Origin: Ponticoccus litoralis
Lineage (GTDB): Bacteria; Pseudomonadota; Alphaproteobacteria; Rhodobacterales; Rhodobacteraceae
DNA: 64,000 nt
Direction of reading: 5' to 3'
Assembly (NCBI RefSeq): GCF_039769985.1
Contig: NZ_JBDNCH010000002.1
Coordinates: 372,001-436,000 of the forward strand
The position numbers were made by a program, and so were the translations under genes. Below are positions 7,571 through 17,204 of this stretch, piece by piece (positions within the stretch are counted from its first letter, which is position 1; the number at the start of each line of letters is the position of its first letter). The notes under the pieces are model-generated. The model was given only the letters and a program-made list of their open reading frames with translations, ran no database searches and was not told the origin of the DNA.

Positions 7571-10500
7571 TTAGACGACGTCTTCGGAACCGTTGCCTGT
7601 CAGCCCGCCAAGCAGACCGCCCACAAGGCCATCGTCGCCCAGCAGGCCGTCGGTCAGACCGCCGCCGTCGCCACCGAGCAGACCGCCCACGAGGCCGTCC
7701 TCACCCAGCACGCCGTCCAGCAGACCGCCGCCTTCGCCGCCGAGCAGACCGCCCACGAGGCCGTCGTCGCCCAGCACGCCGTCGAGCAGACCGCCGTCTT
7801 CGCCGCCGAGCAGACCGCCCACGAGGCCGTCCTCACCCAGCACGCCGTCCAGCAGACCGCCGTCTTCGCCGCCGAGCACGCCGCCCACAAGACCGTCCTC
7901 ACCCAGCACGCCGTCCAGCAGACCGCCGTCTTCGCCGCCAAGCAGACCGCCCACGAGGCCGTCCTCACCCAGAACGCCGTCGAGCAGACCGCCGCCTTCG
8001 CCGCCAAGCAGACCGCCCACGAGGCCGTCCTCACCCAGCACGCCGTCCAGCAGACCGCCGCCTTCGCCGCCGAGCACACCGCCCACAAGGCCGTCCTCAC
8101 CCAGCACGCCGTCGAGCAGGCCACCGCCTTCGCCACCGAGCAGACCGCCCACGAGGCCGTCCTCACCCAGAACGCCGTCCAGCAGGCCACCGCCGTCGCC
8201 GCCGAGCAGACCACCCACGAGGCCGTCCTCACCCAGCACGCCGTCCAGCAGACCGCCGTCTTCGCCACCGAGCAGACCACCCACGAGGCCGTCCTCACCC
8301 AGCACGCCGTCCAGCAGACCGCCGTCTTCGCCGCCAAGCAGACCGCCCACGAGGCCGTCCTCACCCAGAACGCCGTCCAGCAGACCGCCGCCGTCGCCGC
8401 CGAGCAGACCGCCCACAAGGCCGTCCTCACCCAGAACGCCGTCCAGCAGACCGCCGTCTTCGCCGCCGAGCACACCGCCCACGAGGCCGTCCTCACCCAG
8501 CACGCCGTCCAGCAGACCGCCGCCTTCGCCGCCGAGCACACCGCCCACGAGGCCGTCCTCACCCAGCACGCCGTCCAGCAGTCCGCCTTCTTCGCCGCCG
8601 AGCAGACCGCCCACGAGGCCGTCTTCACCCAGCACGCCGTCCAGCAGACCGCCGCCTTCGCCGCCGAGCACACCGCCCACAAGGCCGTCCTCACCCAGCA
8701 CGCCGTCCAGCAGTCCGCCTTCTTCGCCGCCGAGCAGACCGCCCACGAGGCCGTCTTCACCCAGCACGCCGTCCAGCAGACCGCCGCCTTCGCCGCCGAG
8801 CAGACCGCCCACGAGGCCGTCCTCACCCAGCACGCCGTCGAGCAGACCGCCGCCTTCGCCGCCGAGCACACCGCCCACAAGGCCGTCCTCACCCAGCACG
8901 CCGTCCAGCAGTCCGCCTTCTTCGCCGCCGAGCAGACCGCCCACGAGGCCGTCTTCACCCAGCACGCCGTCCAGCAGACCGCCGCCTTCGCCGCCGAGCA
9001 GACCGCCCACGAGGCCGTCCTCACCCAGCACGCCGTCCAGCAGACCGCCGTCTTCGCCGCCGAGCAGACCGCCCACGAGGCCGTCTTCACCCAGCAGACC
9101 GTCGAGCAGGCCACCGCCATCGGAGCCGCCCTCGCCGGTGTCACCCAGCAGGCCGGTGCCCGTCAGGCCACCCACCAGGCCGTCGCTTCCGGTGATGCCG
9201 CCCAGAAGGCCGTCGTTGCCGACCAGGTCGCCCAGCAGCCCCTCGGAGCCGGTGATGTCGCCAAGCAGGCCGTCGTTGCCGGTCAGATCGCCCAGAAGGC
9301 CGTCGTCGGAAACCACGCCGTCCAGAAGCCCGATATCCGGGTCAACGGTTCCGTCTCCGAGGATGGGTTGGCCGAGCAGCCCCTCGCCGAGGTCACCAAG
9401 CACGCCGTCGCTGCCCACGAGGTCCCCAAGCAGACCATCCGAGCCGGTGATGTCGCCAAGCAGGCCATCGTTGCCGGTCAGGTCTCCGAGAAGCCCTTCG
9501 TCGCCGATGATCGGATCGAGGAGGCCCTGATTGCTGGCGGCATCGGTCGGGTCCGTGCCGTCGGTCGGATCGGTGCCGTCGGTCGGGTCCGTGCCGTCGG
9601 TCGGATCGGTGCCATCGGTCGGGTCGGTGCCATCGGTCGGATCGGTCCCGTCAGTCGGGTCCGTGCCGTCGGTCGGATCGGTCCCGTCGGTCGGGTCGGT
9701 GCCGTCGGTCGGATCGGTCCCGTCAGTCGGGTCCGTGCCGTCGGTCGGGTCGGTGCCATCGGTCGGATCGGTGCCGTCGGTCGGGTCGGTGCCGTCGGTC
9801 GGGTCGGTGCCGTCGGTCGGATCGGTGCCGTCGGTCGGATCGGTCCCGTCAGTCGGATCGGTCCCGTCGGTGGGATCGGTGCCGTCGGTCGGATCGGTGC
9901 CATCGGTCGGATCGGTGCCGTCGGTCGGGTCGGTGCCATCGGTCGGGTCCGTGCCGTCGGTCGGATCGGTGCCGTCGGTCGGATCGGTGCCATCGGTCGG
10001 GTCGGTGCCATCGGTCGGATCGGTCCCGTCGGTCGGGTCAGTGCCGTCGGTCGGATCGGTGCCGTCGGTCGGATCGGTCCCGTCGGTCGGGTCTGTGCCG
10101 TCGGTCGGATCGGTGCCATCGGTCGGATCGGTGCCGTCGGTCGGGTCGGTGCCGTCGGTCGGATCGGTGCCATCGGTCGGATCGGTGCCGTCGGTCGGGT
10201 CGGTGCCGTCGGTCGGGTCGGTGCCGTCGGTCGGGTCGGTGCCGTCGGTGGGATCGGTGCCGTCGGTCGGGTCCGTGCCATCGGTCGGGTCGGTGCCGTC
10301 GGTCGGATCGGTGCCGTCGGTCGGATCGGTTCCGTCGGTCGGATCGGTGCCGTCGGTCGGATCGGTGCCGTCGGTCGGGTCGGTGCCGTCGGTCGGATCG
10401 GTGCCGTCAGTCGGATCGGTGCCGTCAGTCGGATCGGTGCCGTCGGTCGGATCCGTGCCATCCGTCGGGTCGGTCGGGTCGTCGTCGTCGCTGCCGCCCC

Positions 10501-10814
10501 CGCCGCCGCTCAGAGCCAGACCCGGGCCGCTCAGGCCAGCTGCAGCCAGCGCCGCCTGGTCTTCCATGGTCATGCCGAGACCCGCAGCAGCCTGCTCACT
10601 GTCCTCCTCGACCTCCGGCGAGATCCCCGAAGACCAGACTGTGCAGGGAACCGCTCTCGTGGGGGACGTGATAGCCCTCCACGATAATACGGTCGCCGTT
10701 GCGCAACTCGACGATCAGATCGTCACCCTGCCGGACGAAACGCGAAATATCGGTGCGATTCGCATCAATGCGGATTGCAATCTCAGATCCGGCCTGGATC
10801 ACGCGGTCAGCCAT
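7571..10814 (-). CDS. Large secreted repeat protein 1 (DPTDGT and GEDGLVGGLLGG repeats), frameshifted
   Basis: Reconstructed length is about 1080 residues. The N-terminal module (MADRVIQAGSEIAIRIDANR..., residues 1 to about 65) matches that of the other island proteins and resembles the prefix-like domain of BapA-type adhesins. One surplus base in a C4 run at 10625-10628 then breaks the frame. After it come a Gly/Ala-rich hydrophobic stretch, a DDDD linker, roughly 50 copies of an 18-base unit encoding DPTDGT (about 9540-10475), a Leu/Gly/Asp-rich block, and about 22 copies of a 66-base unit (GGLLDGVLGEDGLVGGLLGGE; about 7580-9130). The repeats are almost free of Lys, Arg and Cys, so the protein is extremely acidic. 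No signal peptide is seen, which fits export by the nearby type I system. Exact function unknown. Confidence 0.7.
7580..9130 (-). repeat. 66-base tandem repeat encoding GLLDGVLGEDGLVGGLLGGE units
   Basis: About 22 copies of a 22-residue unit. Variation is limited to a few positions (L/V in GGLLGG or GGVLGG; E, D or G in the GGE-x-GG turn) and many differences are synonymous. Confidence 0.85.
9540..10475 (-). repeat. 18-base tandem repeat encoding DPTDGT, about 50 copies
   Basis: A strictly periodic hexapeptide tract. Nucleotide differences among units fall almost entirely at third codon positions, so the peptide is unchanged throughout. A shorter version, about 15 copies, is in repeat protein 2 at 12152-12425. 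Confidence 0.9.
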
Positions 10815-10990
10815 CGTTCATTCCTCTGTCCCAGAAGGCGCGCGAGCGCCCATGCAAAAGTTTGCTAATCATCTTTAGTTTTCACTGAACACTCTAAAGT
10901 ATGTATCGTCAACCTAAACGAGAGCGTTCATCGCGTTTTCTTTGGTCGCGGCCTGCGCCTTGCCCTGCGCGCAGGGCCCGACCGGCCAGT

Positions 10991-11023
10991 CCCGCGGGCG
11001 CCCGAAGCCGGGGCGCCCGCGGG
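10991..11023. terminator. Strong hairpin downstream of repeat protein 2
   Basis: A perfect 13-bp inverted repeat (CCCGCGGGCGCCC / GGGCGCCCGCGGG, 7-base loop) starts 11 bases after the stop of the 11034-12773 gene. It is probably its transcription end, although no T tract follows in the minus direction. Confidence 0.55.
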
Positions 11024-11033
11024 AAAACTCCGG

Positions 11034-12773
11034 TCAGGCCTGATCTTCGGACGGGACAAGGCCGCCCAGCAGGTCGTCGGGCAGCAGCGTGCCCAGCAGG
11101 CCACCGGCGCCGCCGTCACCCAGCAGACCGGTGCCCAGCAGATCCCCCGCAAGACCGTCGGACCCGGTCACGTCGCCGAGCAGACCGTCGTCGCCGACCA
11201 CCGCGCCCAGCAGGCCATCGGAACCGGTGACGTCACCCAGAAGGCCCTCGTTGCCGGTCACCGCGCCAAGCAGACCGTCATCTGCCACGACGGGATCGAG
11301 CAGGCCGCCCTCGCCGCCGAGAAGATCCGTCACCGCATCCGTGAGGCCGCCCACCGGTTCCAGCACCTCGTCCAGCAAGCCGCCTTCGCCGCCGTCACCC
11401 AGCAGACCGGTGCCCAGCAGATCCCCCGCAAGACCGTCGGACCCGGTCACGTCGCCCAGCAGGCCCTCGTCGCCGACCACCGCACCCAGCAGGCCATCGG
11501 ACCCGGTGACGTCACCCAGAAGGCCCTCGCTGCCGGTCACCGGGCCAAGCAGACCGTCATCCGCCACGACGGGATCGAGCAGGCCGCCCTCGCCGCCGAG
11601 GAGATCCGTCACCGCGTCCGTGAGACCGTCCACCGGCTCCAGCACCTCGTCCAGCAGGCCGCCTTCGCCGCCGTCACCCAGCAGACCGGTGCCCAGCAGC
11701 CCCCCCAAAAGGCCCTCCGACCCGGTCACGTCGCCCAGCAGGCCGCCATTGCCCAGAAGGCTGCCCAGCAGGCCGTCCGAGCCGGTGATGTCTCCCAGCA
11801 GGCCATTGTTGCCGGTCACCGGCCCGAGCAGACCACCATCGGACAGCACCGGGTCGAGCAGGCCGCCGTCACCGCCGACGAGTCCCGTCACCGCGTCCGT
11901 GAGGCCGCTTACCGGGTCCAGAAGCCCGCCCAGCAGGCCACCTTCGCCGCCGTCACCCAGCAGGCCGGTGCCCAGCAGGTCGCCCAACAGGCCGTCCGAG
12001 CCGGTCACTTCTCCCAGCAGGCCATCGTCACCGATGAGGTCGCCAAGCAGGCCGTCCGAGCCGGTGATATCGCCCAGAAGGCCGTCGTTGCCGGTCACCG
12101 GACCAAGCAGACCGTCATCCGAGAGGATGGGGTCCAGCAAACCGGCAGAACCATCGGTCGGGTCGGTGCCATCGGTCGGGTCGGTGCCGTCGGTCGGGTC
12201 GGTGCCATCGGTCGGATCGGTGCCATCGGTCGGATCGGTGCCATCGGTCGGATCGGTGCCGTCGGTCGGATCGGTCCCGTCGGTCGGATCGGTGCCATCG
12301 GTCGGGTCGGTGCCGTCGGTCGGGTCGGTGCCGTCGGTCGGGTCGGTGCCATCAGTCGGATCGGTGCCATCAGTCGGGTCGGTGCCATCGGTCGGATCGG
12401 TGCCATCGGTCGGGTCGGTCGGATCGTCATCATCGTCGGATCCGCTCCCGCTGGAGGCGGCAAGGCCGAGCCCGGCGATCGCGGCGCCAATCCCCGCGAC
12501 CGCATCGTCCGGGATGGCAAAGCCCAGACCGGCCTCACCCTCTTCCGGCCCCTCTTCCCCCGAAACGCCGGTGTATGTGCCATCCGCGAACAGCAGCCGG
12601 TGAACCTCGCCGCCCGCCGTCGGGGCGTAGAAGCCCGTCACGCGAATCGTGTCGCCAGAGGAGGTCTCGACAACCAGATCCTGGCCCGCGCGCAGATAGC
12701 GTGAGACGTCCCCGGCATTGACCGGGAGTGTGACAGCCTGCGCCGGTCCTACCGCAAGTACAGTATTTGCCAT
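11034..12773 (-). CDS. Large secreted repeat protein 2 (DPTDGT and GLLG(D)-x-TGSDGLLG repeats)
   Basis: A 579-residue acidic protein, intact. Residues 1-65 (MANTVLAVGPAQAVTLPVNA..., DVSRYLRAGQDLVVE, IRVTGFYAP, HRLLFADG) form the same N-terminal module as protein 1. Then come a Gly/Ala-rich hydrophobic segment (AVAGIGAAIAGLGLAASS), a DDDDD linker, about 15 DPTDGT units, and four long degenerate repeats of roughly 95 residues built from GLLGDVTGSDGLLG-type elements ending in GLTDAVT-x-LLGGEGGLLDPV. There is no signal peptide, no RTX nonapeptide consensus and no recognisable C-terminal secretion signal. It is likely a substrate of the type I exporter at 18.5-23.2 kb and a surface or matrix component. 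Divergently arranged with the hybrid kinase gene. Confidence 0.8.
   Translation of the reverse strand: MANTVLAVGPAQAVTLPVNAGDVSRYLRAGQDLVVETSSGDTIRVTGFYAPTAGGEVHRLLFADGTYTGVSGEEGPEEGEAGLGFAIPDDAVAGIGAAIAGLGLAASSGSGSDDDDDPTDPTDGTDPTDGTDPTDGTDPTDGTDPTDGTDPTDGTDPTDGTDPTDGTDPTDGTDPTDGTDPTDGTDPTDGTDPTDGTDPTDGTDPTDGSAGLLDPILSDDGLLGPVTGNDGLLGDITGSDGLLGDLIGDDGLLGEVTGSDGLLGDLLGTGLLGDGGEGGLLGGLLDPVSGLTDAVTGLVGGDGGLLDPVLSDGGLLGPVTGNNGLLGDITGSDGLLGSLLGNGGLLGDVTGSEGLLGGLLGTGLLGDGGEGGLLDEVLEPVDGLTDAVTDLLGGEGGLLDPVVADDGLLGPVTGSEGLLGDVTGSDGLLGAVVGDEGLLGDVTGSDGLAGDLLGTGLLGDGGEGGLLDEVLEPVGGLTDAVTDLLGGEGGLLDPVVADDGLLGAVTGNEGLLGDVTGSDGLLGAVVGDDGLLGDVTGSDGLAGDLLGTGLLGDGGAGGLLGTLLPDDLLGGLVPSEDQA
12152..12425 (-). 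repeat. 18-base DPTDGT tandem repeat, about 15 copies
   Basis: Same unit and phase as the longer tract in repeat protein 1, again varying mostly at synonymous positions. Confidence 0.9.
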
Positions 12774-12837
12774 CGTATCGTTTCCTGTTCAGCTGAGATC
12801 TGGCGGCGGCCCAGGTCCGTCGCGCACGTTATCTTTT

Positions 12838-12855
12838 GTATGTATTGAACCATAC
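12838..12855. promoter_or_regulatory. Dyad GTATG-N8-CATAC in the divergent promoter region
   Basis: GTATGTATTGAACCATAC is a 5-bp inverted repeat lying between the divergent repeat-protein 2 and kinase genes. It contains the GTATGTA string that also occurs at 10899-10905, 15875-15881 and 28242-28248. Operator function is inferred. Confidence 0.45.
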
Positions 12856-12876
12856 TATCGGATAATGAAGTGTCAA
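12849..12876 (-). promoter_or_regulatory. Candidate promoter of repeat protein 2
   Basis: On the minus strand TTGACA (12871-12876) and TATGGT (12849-12854) are 16 bases apart, leaving a leader of about 70 bases before the ATG at 12773. The -10 box overlaps the dyad at 12838-12855, so a protein bound there would affect transcription. Confidence 0.4.
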
Positions 12877-13015
12877 TCGGATGCCCTCGCAGATATTTCC
12901 CTGTACATGGCGGCAGTTCGACGCTACCCGATGGCGGTGGCCGCAGGGTCGGGCGAACCGCCGCGGCGGGTCGTCACGGTCGTGCGCCCCCTTCAGCAGG
13001 CGCGGAGGCACAGGC

Positions 13016-15046
13016 TTGAGCACGACAGACAAAGGCGAAGCGGTCCCGGCCAGCGCTTCCCCGGTCTTGGATCAGGCCGCCCCGGCGACCCCGGAGGCGA
13101 CCAGCGCCTCTTATCGGCCCATGATCCAGATGCTGGCGCGCCTGATCGCCTCGGACCGCAGGGCGGTTCTGCTGGCCAACGAAGCGGGCGAGGTCCTGCT
13201 GGCCAACGGCCCCGCCAAGCGGCTTGGCGTCGAACGCACCCTGCGGGACCGCATGAACTGGACCGAACGCTGCACGGTCGCGAAGCGCGCCGGCAGCGCC
13301 CCGGTCTCGATCACCGTCGACGACCTCTCGCTGGAAGGCGAACTGGTCCTGTTGCCGCTTGGTCCGGCGGCGGGGTTTTACCTGCGGCTTTCCGAGACCG
13401 ATGGCGAGGCGCTATGGCTGCGCAACCGCGCGCGGGCCGCGACCCTGCTGCGCGTCACCCATGACCTCAGAACGCCGATACAATCGCTGCTGGCCAGCGC
13501 GGAAACGCTGGTGCTGAACAAGGAACACAACCAAGAGGGGCTGGAGCGCCTGAAACGGGCGGCGGAATTGTCGCTGGATCACATCAGCAACGTGCTTGCG
13601 GTGATCCGTGGAGAGCAAAGCGGCGCCGCGGCCCGACCGGACGAAGCCTTCTCGATCGCGCAGGAACTGCGGCAGATGACCGATGTCATCCGCCCCCTGG
13701 CCGAGCAGCGCGGTGCCGCCCTGTCGCTGAGCCTGCCGCCCGAGGCCGAGACCTGCGTGACCGGCCCGGTGCGCTTTGTCCGCGCGCTGTCCCAGAACAT
13801 GGTCGACAATGCCGTGAAACACGGCGGCGAGGCGATCGAGGTCATTCTGACCACCGCCCGGCTGGGGTCCGATATCGAGGAGCTCTCTGACACAGACCGG
13901 CGGCTGCAGATCACGCTGGAGGTCCGGGACATGGGCGGCGGCCTGCCCCGGGCGCAGAAAGAGCGGCTGCGGCAGGCGCTGGGACAGGCGGGCGGCGCGA
14001 CCCCGGCCCCGCCCCCGGCGCAGGACCGGCCCTCGGGGGGCATGAATGTGCTGGCCCATGCGCTCACCCAGCTTGGCGGGCATCTGGACATATTGGATCG
14101 CGGTGTCGACGGCACCCCGGTCGGCACCGAGGGCGGCGCGGTCGTCGGCACCATCCTGCGCGCGGTCTTCTCTTTGCCCGCCGCGGAGCTTGCCGACACC
14201 ACCTTTGAACAGGAGGCCCCGCAAGAGATCGACGGCCTGCTGAAGGGCGCCTCTCTGCTGGTGGTCGAGGACAGCCCCGCCAGTCAGGCCTGGCTCAGCC
14301 ATGTGTTGCGGGCCGCCGGGGCAGCGGTGCAGGTGGCCGGCAGCGGCGCCGCGGCGCTGGCGCTTCTTGAACATCGCGCGGACACCCGGTTCGACCTTGT
14401 GCTGTCCGACGTGACCCTGCCGCAAATGAGCGGCGTCGAACTGGCGCAACGGATCGCTGCGGGCATCGCCTCGGGTGCCATCACCCCCGCCCCGCGCATC
14501 GTCGGCCTGACGGCCCATATCGAGGACAGCATCCGCGCCGCCTGTCTGAAGGCCGGGATGCAGAGCGTTCTGGAAAAGCCGATTCGTCCCGACCCCCTGT
14601 GCCATGCGATCCGCGACGCGCTCGATCCGGACATCCGCACCCCGCCCCGCCCCCGGGCCGCCGCCACGCGCAAAGGGCCGGGCAGACCGCCCCGCCCGGC
14701 ACCGGACGCGGTCCTCAGCGACTCGGTGGTGACGGAACTGGTGGCCGGGCTGGGGGCGGACGGCGCGCGCCGGTACATGTCGCGCGCGCTGGCAGAGGCA
14801 AGCGCCGCGATCGTCAGCCTGAAGGCCCATGGCGTCACCGACCAGACGGATTGCATGCTGCATGCCGCCACCGGGGCCTGCGGGCTGACCGGGCTGGCCG
14901 GGCTCGACAGCAGCATGCGCCTGCTGGAAGACGCGGTGAAGGCAGGCAAGCCCGATTTGTCCGCCGAAATGGCCCGCGTGACCGACGCCCTGACCCGCAC
15001 CACGCAGGCAATTGCCGCCCTTGGCGCGGATCCGGCGATCGGTTGA
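13016..15046 (+). CDS. Hybrid sensor histidine kinase with receiver and Hpt domains
   Basis: A cytoplasmic-looking hybrid kinase of about 676 residues with no membrane segments. Order: a PAS-like N-terminal region, HisKA with H149 in VTHDLRTPIQSLL, an ATPase domain (N box QNMVDNAVKHGG, G box DMGGGL), a receiver with FDLVLSDVTLPQMSG, and a C-terminal Hpt-like domain around MLHAATGACGLTGL. I chose the TTG at 13016 because GGAGG sits 8 bases upstream; the longer in-frame start would include Arg/Trp-rich noise. The downstream LuxR-type regulator is the likely phosphorelay output. Position beside repeat protein 2 suggests control of the surface genes. Confidence 0.85.
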   Translation: MSTTDKGEAVPASASPVLDQAAPATPEATSASYRPMIQMLARLIASDRRAVLLANEAGEVLLANGPAKRLGVERTLRDRMNWTERCTVAKRAGSAPVSITVDDLSLEGELVLLPLGPAAGFYLRLSETDGEALWLRNRARAATLLRVTHDLRTPIQSLLASAETLVLNKEHNQEGLERLKRAAELSLDHISNVLAVIRGEQSGAAARPDEAFSIAQELRQMTDVIRPLAEQRGAALSLSLPPEAETCVTGPVRFVRALSQNMVDNAVKHGGEAIEVILTTARLGSDIEELSDTDRRLQITLEVRDMGGGLPRAQKERLRQALGQAGGATPAPPPAQDRPSGGMNVLAHALTQLGGHLDILDRGVDGTPVGTEGGAVVGTILRAVFSLPAAELADTTFEQEAPQEIDGLLKGASLLVVEDSPASQAWLSHVLRAAGAAVQVAGSGAAALALLEHRADTRFDLVLSDVTLPQMSGVELAQRIAAGIASGAITPAPRIVGLTAHIEDSIRAACLKAGMQSVLEKPIRPDPLCHAIRDALDPDIRTPPRPRAAATRKGPGRPPRPAPDAVLSDSVVTELVAGLGADGARRYMSRALAEASAAIVSLKAHGVTDQTDCMLHAATGACGLTGLAGLDSSMRLLEDAVKAGKPDLSAEMARVTDALTRTTQAIAALGADPAIG

Positions 15047-15197
15047 CGCAAGGTTCTGCCGGTATCGCCCCCGGAACAAACGTGACTTCGCCGAATTTAA
15101 TCTACCTACGTGACGAAAGGTGAGGCATCCGGCATGCTATGCTCCCGCAGCAGGCGGATTCGGCAAGCCGGATGCTGCAGAGTGCGAAGGTAAAGAG

Positions 15198-15836
15198 ATG
15201 GTATCAGAAGAAGTCACCCCGATCAGGATCCTGATCGCCGACGATCACGCGATGGTCCTGGAGATGTTCCAGCAGTTCATTTCGGGCGTGCCCGACGTGA
15301 CGGCCATGACGGCCCCCGATCTGGACACGGCCCTCGACATCATCGACCGTGAAGGTGCCTTCGATCTCGTCCTTGTCGACCTGAACATGCCCGGCATGAA
15401 CGGCACCGCAGGCCTGCGCAAAGCCATCGAGCGCAACGACGGCAAGCCCGTCGCCCTGCTGACCAGCAACCCGCCGGCCCATCTGGTCCCCGAGGTGCTG
15501 GACATGGGCGGCGCGGGCTTCGTGCTGAAGACGACCTCGCTGCGCAGCTTCTACAACGAGGTGCGCTTCATGGCGGCGGGCGAACGCTACATCCCGGTCG
15601 ATCTGATCGAATGCAGGCGCGTGGTGCCCCGCGACATGGCAACCGTGCCCCTGTCCGAGCGCGAGATGGACGTTCTGGCGGAATTGTCCGAGGGCAAGTC
15701 GAACCGCGATATCGGCACTGCACTCGGCCTCAAGGAAGCGACGGTGAAGATGCACGTGAAGTCGGTCTGCACCAAGCTGGGGGCCAACAACCGCACGCAG
15801 GCGGTGATCGCCGCCCGGGAAATGAACCTGATCTGA
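15198..15836 (+). CDS. LuxR/NarL-family response regulator
   Basis: A 212-residue regulator. The receiver begins IRILIADDHAMVLEMF and has the phosphoacceptor in LVLVDLNMPGMNG; the C-terminal LuxR helix-turn-helix is VPLSEREMDVLAELSEGKSNRDIG...ATVKMHVKSVCTKLGANNRTQAV. The CheY-like lysine is within FVLKTTS. The ATG at 15198 was chosen because GAAGGTAAAG precedes it. It lies 151 bases after the hybrid kinase, so they probably form a pair; targets may include the island genes that carry the GTATGTA motif, but this is unproven. Confidence 0.9.
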   Translation: MVSEEVTPIRILIADDHAMVLEMFQQFISGVPDVTAMTAPDLDTALDIIDREGAFDLVLVDLNMPGMNGTAGLRKAIERNDGKPVALLTSNPPAHLVPEVLDMGGAGFVLKTTSLRSFYNEVRFMAAGERYIPVDLIECRRVVPRDMATVPLSEREMDVLAELSEGKSNRDIGTALGLKEATVKMHVKSVCTKLGANNRTQAVIAAREMNLI

Positions 15837-15963
15837 CCCCGACCCCGCCGTAAGTCGAGAAATCACCGCCGAAAGTATGTAAGTCGCGACCGTTTTGCCC
15901 TAGACCGGCAGGACGGGCGCCCGGCGCGCCCCTTCGATGGATCGAAAGCGGAGAGATCGGGCC

Positions 15964-17204
15964 ATGGCCAAACCAGTGATCGTCTTTGCCGGGGCCGTCT
16001 ACCCCGGCCAGTTCGGCGGGCTTTGCGACTACTTGCGCGCGGCGGGACTGGCGGAAACCTACTTCCTGACCACGCCGGGCCATCAGGCCGGGAACGCGCA
16101 TCGCGGCAAGCACATCCTGGGCTTCCGCCCCGATGGCCCGGTGACCGGCAAGCAGCGCTACTACTACACCGCCAAGCTGGAGCGCTCTGCCCATCTCGGG
16201 CGGGGCCTGCTGTCGGCACTGCAGCAGTTCCAGAAGCACAAGAAAATCGACGTGGTGCTCAGCCATTCGCTCTGGGGGCGCCACATTTTCTTTATGACGA
16301 GATCGACGCGGCCATCGTCAGCTATATCGAGTTTCCCAGCTTCCGGGCGCATGGCTGGGATCCCGCCTTCCCGCCGGACCAGTCGCAGCGCATGGTCGAC
16401 CGCAACACCGAGATGCTGAACTTTCATCAGGCGCTGCGCAGCGATCTGGTGATCTGTCCCAGCCATCATGCAAAGGCCATGTTCCCCGAGCCCCTGCAAT
16501 CCAACATCGAAGTGCAGCTGGAAGGCTTTGCCTTCGAAGCCATGACGATGCCCGAGCCCAAAGCGGCCTCGGCGCCGCTGACCATCGGCTTTTCCGCCCG
16601 CGACCTGTCGAATGCCAAGGGCTTCGACACCTATGTGCGGCTGGTGGACAAACTGGTGGAACGCGGGCTGAAGGCGAACTTCGTCGCCCTCGGCGGCAGC
16701 GAGGGCAGCACCTACGGCTACGAACAGCAGTGGGTGCAGCGCAAGTACGGCGGCGAGGTCGCCAGCTTCCGCGATCACCTGCTGAAGGTCTATCCGCGCG
16801 CCGCAGAGGTGATCGCCTTTCCGGGGAAGCTGCCCTACGAGGCCTTTGTCGAGAAACTCTCCGGCATCGACATCTTCCTTTATCCGCTGCGCTTCGGCGT
16901 CGCGAACTGGGGCCTGGTCGAGATCCTCGGGCGCGGTGGCTGCGTGCTGGCACCGGATCGCGGTTACCCCGCCGAACTGATCCAGGACGACGTGAACGGG
17001 CGCCTCCTGCCCGACGATGACGAAGCCTGGATCGACGAGATCACCGCCCCGGCGCAGGACCCCGAACGGCGCCTGCGCTACGGGCAGTCCGCCTGCGCCC
17101 GGGCGCGGCTGCTCTACAGCCTTCAGGCGGTCGCGCCGCGCTATCTGAACCTGTTCCGCCTCGCCATGGACCGGCGGCAGGCGCGGCTTAGAAACGGGTC
17201 GTGA
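15964..17204 (+). CDS. Glycosyltransferase (family 4-like), frameshifted
   Basis: Begins MAKPVIVFAGAVYPGQFGGL (a GT-B-like N-terminal fold). It reads to HSLWG, then needs one more base in a G5 run at 16274-16278 to continue as APHFLYDEIDAAIVSYIEFPSF and on to the C-terminal nucleotide-sugar domain (LGGSEGSTYGYEQQW..., FGVANWGLVEILGRGGCVLAPDRG). The corrected product is about 413 residues. GGAGAG precedes the ATG at 16 kb. Likely role is building or decorating an exported polysaccharide or glycosylating the repeat proteins; substrate unknown. The 3' end overlaps the convergent Omp85-like gene by 17 bases. Confidence 0.75.

Noticed and set aside
7457..10868. Long plus-strand open frames opposite repeat protein 1, including a GSVPSV-type repeat
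   Set aside because: They are mirror frames of the tandem repeats kept open by GC-rich periodicity; no ribosome site or recognisable domain, and the minus strand carries the conserved N-terminal module.
11089..12603. Plus-strand 504-residue frame opposite repeat protein 2
   Set aside because: Antisense repeat frame without its own start signals.
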